This document shows, piece by piece, positions 14,210-16,749 of a stretch of DNA of 16,749 bases (its first letter is position 1; each line of letters starts with the position of its first letter). Origin of the DNA: Dehalococcoidia bacterium (GTDB lineage Bacteria > Chloroflexota > Dehalococcoidia > Dehalococcoidales > UBA5760); NCBI GenBank assembly GCA_011176655.1, contig DUEB01000001.1, positions 1 to 16,749 on the forward strand, given 5' to 3'. The notes below the pieces were generated by a model. It was not told where the DNA came from. It searched no databases and was given only the letters and a program-made list of their open reading frames with translations. Made by a program: the position numbers and the translations under genes.

Positions 14210-15606
14210 GGAAGGGCGGGTAGATTACGGCCTCTTTGGCTTCCCCGTCGGGGAGCCTTGCTCTGGCAGCCACTTCTTTTTAATATCTCCCGGGCGGCGA
14301 CGACACCCGAAGCCGAGGCTTGCACCAGTCCGCGGCTGACCCCAGCGCCGTCGCCGGCGGCAAACATATTTTTGACCTCGGTCTCCAGGCTGGAGCTGAG
14401 GTGGGGCCGGCAGGAGTAGAACTTGACCTCGACGCCGTAGAGCAGGGTGTGCCGGGCAGCCACGCCCGGGGCCAGCTTATCCAGTGCCTGGAGCATCTCT
14501 ATGATTCCGGTAAGGTGGCGGTAGGGGATGACAAAGCTGAGGTCGCCCGGGGTCGCCTCCCTCAGGGTGGGCTTCACGATGCCGCGCTCGATGCGGGCCG
14601 GGGTGGAACGGTGGCCCTCCATCAGGTCGCCCAGTCGCTGTATCAGTACCCCGCCGCTGAGGATATTAGCCAGGCGGGCGATATATTTGCCGTAGGCAAT
14701 GGGTTCCCGGAACGGCTCGGTGAAGTTGGTGCTTACCAGGAGGGCGAAGTTGGTGTTCTGGCTCTTGGAGCTTGCGTAACTGTGTCCGTTAACCGTAATC
14801 ACGGGGTCGCTGCCGCCGGTGGTTTCCATGGTGACCTCACCGGCGGGACACATGCAGAAGGTCCTGATCCGGTCGTCAAAGCTTTTCGAGAGATACTCCA
14901 GCTTCGCCTCGTAAAGCACACTGGTCAGTTCTGCGGTCACGGCTACCGGCACCTCAACCCTGATGCCGACGTCAACCGGGTTGTTATACAGGGTCAACTT
15001 GAGGCGCTTGGCCTCGGTCGCCAGCCAGTCGGCGCCTTCCCGGCCGGGAGCCAGAATCAGGTAGTCACAGTCGAATCTCTCCCCGGTCTCGGTTTCAACC
15101 CCCATCACCCTGCCCTCATTGACGATGATGGTGTTGGCGGCGGCCTCAAGCCTGATTTCCAGGCGTGAAATCAGGTGGTTACGCATCGCCTGGAGTATCG
15201 AGCGGCAGCGCTCGGTGCCGAGGTGACGCAGCGGCACCGGTATCAGTCGTAAGCCGGCCAGAGAGGCGCGGCGGCTTACCTCGTCGACCCTGTCACCCAC
15301 CCCGTAGAGCTCGCTGGGGGCACCGAACTTCAGGTACAGGTCGCCGACATAGTTAATCAGGGCTTCGGTCTCGGTTGTGCCCAGGTAGTCCTTGAGCCGT
15401 CCCCCGACCTCAGGGGTCAGGGTGAGCTTGCCGTCGCTGTAGGCCCCGGCACCACCCAGGCCGCAGACCAGGTTGGTGCGCTCATCAATATCCTTGCCCT
15501 TTTCAATAAGTAAAATCCTGAGGTCGGCTACCTGGGATAGCTCTAAAGCGGCAAAGATACCGGCGGGGCCGCCACCGACGATGATAACATCATATTTATT
15601 AGCCAT
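14206..15606 (-). CDS. Uncharacterised FAD-dependent dehydrogenase (COG2509 type)
   Basis: A 466-residue flavoprotein. The N-terminal Rossmann motif GGGPAG is at 11-16, with the ribose-binding acidic E35 in LLIEKG. CGLGGAGAYSDGKLTL at about 48-63 is characteristic of the COG2509 group (NAD(FAD)-utilising dehydrogenases). A late NMFAAGDGAGVSRGLVQASASGVVAAREIL block (about 413-442) is the second FAD-binding element. The last 24 residues are a basic, Pro-rich tail unlike the core. Substrate and role are unknown; no partner gene is adjacent. Its own promoter lies just upstream, giving a very short leader of about 10 bases. It ends at the -35 of the rpsU promoter, 152 bp before rpsU. Confidence 0.87.
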   Translation of the reverse strand: MANKYDVIIVGGGPAGIFAALELSQVADLRILLIEKGKDIDERTNLVCGLGGAGAYSDGKLTLTPEVGGRLKDYLGTTETEALINYVGDLYLKFGAPSELYGVGDRVDEVSRRASLAGLRLIPVPLRHLGTERCRSILQAMRNHLISRLEIRLEAAANTIIVNEGRVMGVETETGERFDCDYLILAPGREGADWLATEAKRLKLTLYNNPVDVGIRVEVPVAVTAELTSVLYEAKLEYLSKSFDDRIRTFCMCPAGEVTMETTGGSDPVITVNGHSYASSKSQNTNFALLVSTNFTEPFREPIAYGKYIARLANILSGGVLIQRLGDLMEGHRSTPARIERGIVKPTLREATPGDLSFVIPYRHLTGIIEMLQALDKLAPGVAARHTLLYGVEVKFYSCRPHLSSSLETEVKNMFAAGDGAGVSRGLVQASASGVVAAREILKRSGCQSKAPRRGSQRGRNLPALP

Positions 15607-15623
15607 TTTATCTCTGCAGTGTT

Positions 15624-15652
15624 ATTGTATTATCCCCGGCTTGGCTCGTCAA
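15624..15652 (-). promoter_or_regulatory. Promoter of the COG2509 flavoprotein gene
   Basis: Minus-strand -35 TTGACG (15647-15652, 5 of 6), 17-bp spacer and -10 TACAAT (15624-15629, 5 of 6). The expected start lies about 10 bases before the ATG, a very short leader with only a weak AGAG as possible Shine-Dalgarno. The rest of the gap to the divergent XRE gene (15653-15782) is AT-rich and holds no gene. Confidence 0.6.
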
Positions 15653-15782
15653 GGACTGGGTTTTAATAAAATTTTAATGCTGTTTTTAGGGACATTTAAT
15701 GCCAGTAGTCTAGTATGAAGAAGGCATAACTAAGGTATGGGGTGAGTTGCCATTTGGCGAAAAATATGATACTATCTAGGTA

Positions 15783-15810
15783 TTGAAGTTTGCCACACGG
15801 GGGTTATAAT
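15783..15810 (+). promoter_or_regulatory. Promoter of XRE regulator, probably leaderless
   Basis: A perfect -10 TATAAT (15805-15810) is preceded by TTGAAG (15783-15788, 4 of 6) with a 16-bp spacer. The -10 ends 6 bases before the ATG at 15817, so transcription would begin at or next to the start codon. Related GCCA-containing sequences, GAGTTGCCATTTGGCG (15744-15759) and AAGTTTGCCACACGG (15786-15800), lie nearby and could be operator sites. Confidence 0.5.
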
Positions 15811-15816
15811 TTAGCT

Positions 15817-16215
15817 ATGAACAGCAGTCGGAGTGATTTGAGTGAGATACTGAGGCAGCAGAGGGTTATGATGTCGCTGACGCTGGGTGAGCTGGCGGAG
15901 AAGTCAGGAGTCTCGGCGTCTCATTTGGGGCGTATAGAGCGGCGGGAGCGCTTCCCCTCGGGCCGTATTCTGCGTCGGCTGGCCAAACCTCTGGGCTTTG
16001 AGGAGAACGAGCTTTTCGCCTTAGCCGGTTATCTCTCCCCCACCCCTTCCAGCGTGGCTGAGGAGAGCCCGGCCTATGTCGGTAGGCGACTGGACCCTTA
16101 CGTTGCCCGGATGTTAGCCCAGGAGCCGGTTGATGTCCAGCGCGCCGTTATTGGTATCCTGAGCATCTTGAAGAGCCTGGCCGGCAGCATGGCGGGAGAA
16201 CGAGACAGGCAGTAG
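15817..16215 (+). CDS. XRE-family helix-turn-helix transcriptional regulator
   Basis: A 132-residue regulator. An N-terminal HTH_3 domain (about residues 8-65) shows the pattern LRQQRVMMSLTLGELAEKSGVSASHLGRIERRERFPSGRILRRLAKPLG, with the recognition helix around SASHLGRIERR. The C-terminal half (PYVARMLAQEPVDVQRAVIGILSILKSLAG) is helical and likely mediates dimerisation or ligand response. A frame extends to an ATG at 15790, but the added nine residues contain the promoter -10, so I start at 15817. The gene is convergent with the two minus-strand genes at the right edge, 7 bp apart. Its targets are not known; autoregulation or control of the neighbouring unit are the obvious options. Confidence 0.88.
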   Translation: MNSSRSDLSEILRQQRVMMSLTLGELAEKSGVSASHLGRIERRERFPSGRILRRLAKPLGFEENELFALAGYLSPTPSSVAEESPAYVGRRLDPYVARMLAQEPVDVQRAVIGILSILKSLAGSMAGERDRQ

Positions 16216-16222
16216 GTTCAAA

Positions 16223-16435
16223 CTAGCTGTAGACGGCGATGACTACCGCCTCCTTCGGGTTATGCTCGTCGAAGAAGACGACGGCCACCTTCCGGCCCAG
16301 GGCCATCTCGGCGGCGGGCAGATTTCTGGCTACGGTGATATCCTCGAGATAGGCTTTATAGCTGCCGGTGAGCTGAACCGTAGCTTCGTAGTCAGTGGCA
16401 TTAAAACTCTTCAGTACCGCTTTTCGTAACCTCAT
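16223..16435 (-). CDS. Small hypothetical protein
   Basis: A 70-residue protein with a strong GGAGGAG Shine-Dalgarno 7 bases before the ATG. I do not recognise the family with certainty. The sequence alternates hydrophobic and polar residues (EATVQLTGSYKAYLEDITVARNLP, then GRKVAVVFFDEHNPKEAVVIAVYS), which suggests a small beta-barrel of the kind seen in OB-fold or phage tail/baseplate adaptor proteins. That reading is a guess from pattern, not a motif match. It lies 23 bp downstream of the partial gene that runs off the window and is probably in the same operon. It has no signal peptide or membrane segment. Confidence 0.7.
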   Translation of the reverse strand: MRLRKAVLKSFNATDYEATVQLTGSYKAYLEDITVARNLPAAEMALGRKVAVVFFDEHNPKEAVVIAVYS

Positions 16436-16458
16436 CAGTTGGCTCCTCCGTTGGTAAA

Positions 16459-16749
16459 TTACACTGCGCCCAGTAGTAACCGCGCCTCATATTCCCCGCG
16501 GAGAGGACTGTAGAGAAGGGTCAGTCCGAGCACCCTCCTTTTTTCGCTGTTGAGTCCTACCCGTGCGTCGCTCAGTTCGATGACGTCGTAAAGCTGCTGG
16601 CCGCAGTTGGGGGGTATCCTAATCGTCCCGCTGCTTGCTTCTATTTCCGCGTGTCTGAGATAAGCTGCGGCTCTCTGCTCAGCCTGGGAGATGCTGCCGA
16701 TGTTCCGGTCCTCAAGGCGCTTCAGCCGGTCGTAGAGCCGTTCTACCTC
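16459..16749 (-). CDS. C-terminal part of an unidentified protein, start outside window
   Basis: The minus frame is open from the window edge down to a TAA at 16459-16461 and gives 96 residues beginning EVERLYDRLKRLEDRNIG. The first 40 residues are charged and helical, possibly coiled coil. The remainder contains IPPNCGQQLYDVIELSDARVG, then RRVLGLTLLYSPLRGEYEARLLLGAV. The hydrophobic/glycine spacing of the end part suggests a beta-rich domain. Coding is supported by the unbroken frame, GC-rich third positions and the close coupling to the 70-residue gene with its strong ribosome binding site. No family can be named securely. A phage-tail or contractile-device structural protein is one possibility, stated with low confidence. 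Confidence 0.75.
   Translation of the reverse strand, partial: EVERLYDRLKRLEDRNIGSISQAEQRAAAYLRHAEIEASSGTIRIPPNCGQQLYDVIELSDARVGLNSEKRRVLGLTLLYSPLRGEYEARLLLGAV

Noticed and set aside
14320..15168. Open frame of 282 codons on + inside the flavoprotein gene
   Set aside because: It is antisense to a gene with clear FAD motifs; a GC-rich shadow frame.
15790..15816. Upstream ATG for the XRE gene
   Set aside because: Those codons contain the TATAAT promoter element, and the added residues are not part of the HTH domain.
1..16749. tRNA, rRNA, CRISPR arrays, insertion sequences or a defence system
   Set aside because: All gaps are under about 220 bp and I saw no cloverleaf, array of repeats, transposase or defence-family domain.

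Overview
This window reads as a GC-rich bacterial chromosome segment packed with housekeeping genes. The gene set combines the MEP isoprenoid enzyme IspH, a class II B12-dependent ribonucleotide reductase behind NrdR, a PurS-PurS-PurL fusion with separate PurQ, rpsU-yqeY, a B12-type radical SAM protein and a COG2509 flavoprotein. This would suit an anaerobic or microaerophilic bacterium. A Dehalococcoidia-like Chloroflexota is my best guess, but it rests on gene content only and is not proven by any marker here.

Left part (1-3718): a LarA/DUF2088 nickel-pincer racemase-family gene cut by the window edge is followed by a DUF1893 gene, both on +. They run tail-to-tail into a minus-strand plsC-ispH operon whose genes overlap and which has its own promoter. 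Upstream of that, also on minus, is a macrodomain (ADP-ribose / O-acetyl-ADP-ribose) gene.

Middle (3719-9542): a compact divergent control region separates the macrodomain gene from nrdR-nrdJ. Two NrdR boxes with centres 31 bp apart sit on the nrdR promoter, and the -35 elements of the two divergent promoters overlap. nrdR and nrdJ overlap by ATGA. Then come a DUF3467 gene and, from a separate promoter, a NYN-domain nuclease-like gene closely coupled to a B12-binding-type radical SAM gene.

Right-middle (9543-15606), all on minus and transcribed right to left: a COG2509 FAD-dependent dehydrogenase; rpsU behind a strong promoter and a leader with two mutually exclusive hairpins; yqeY with a terminator; then purL and purQ with a 5-bp gap. 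A 39-bp in-frame tandem duplication of the purL start region lies just before purL.

Right end (15607-16749): an XRE-type regulator that looks leaderless, convergent with a two-gene minus-strand unit. That unit is a 70-residue protein and the C-terminal 96 residues of an upstream protein that runs off the window. I do not recognise either protein securely. No tRNA, rRNA, CRISPR array or insertion sequence was seen. The most interesting signals are the shared macrodomain/nrdR control region, the rpsU leader, the degenerate ATP-cone of NrdJ, the PurS-PurS-PurL fusion and the unidentified right-end pair.
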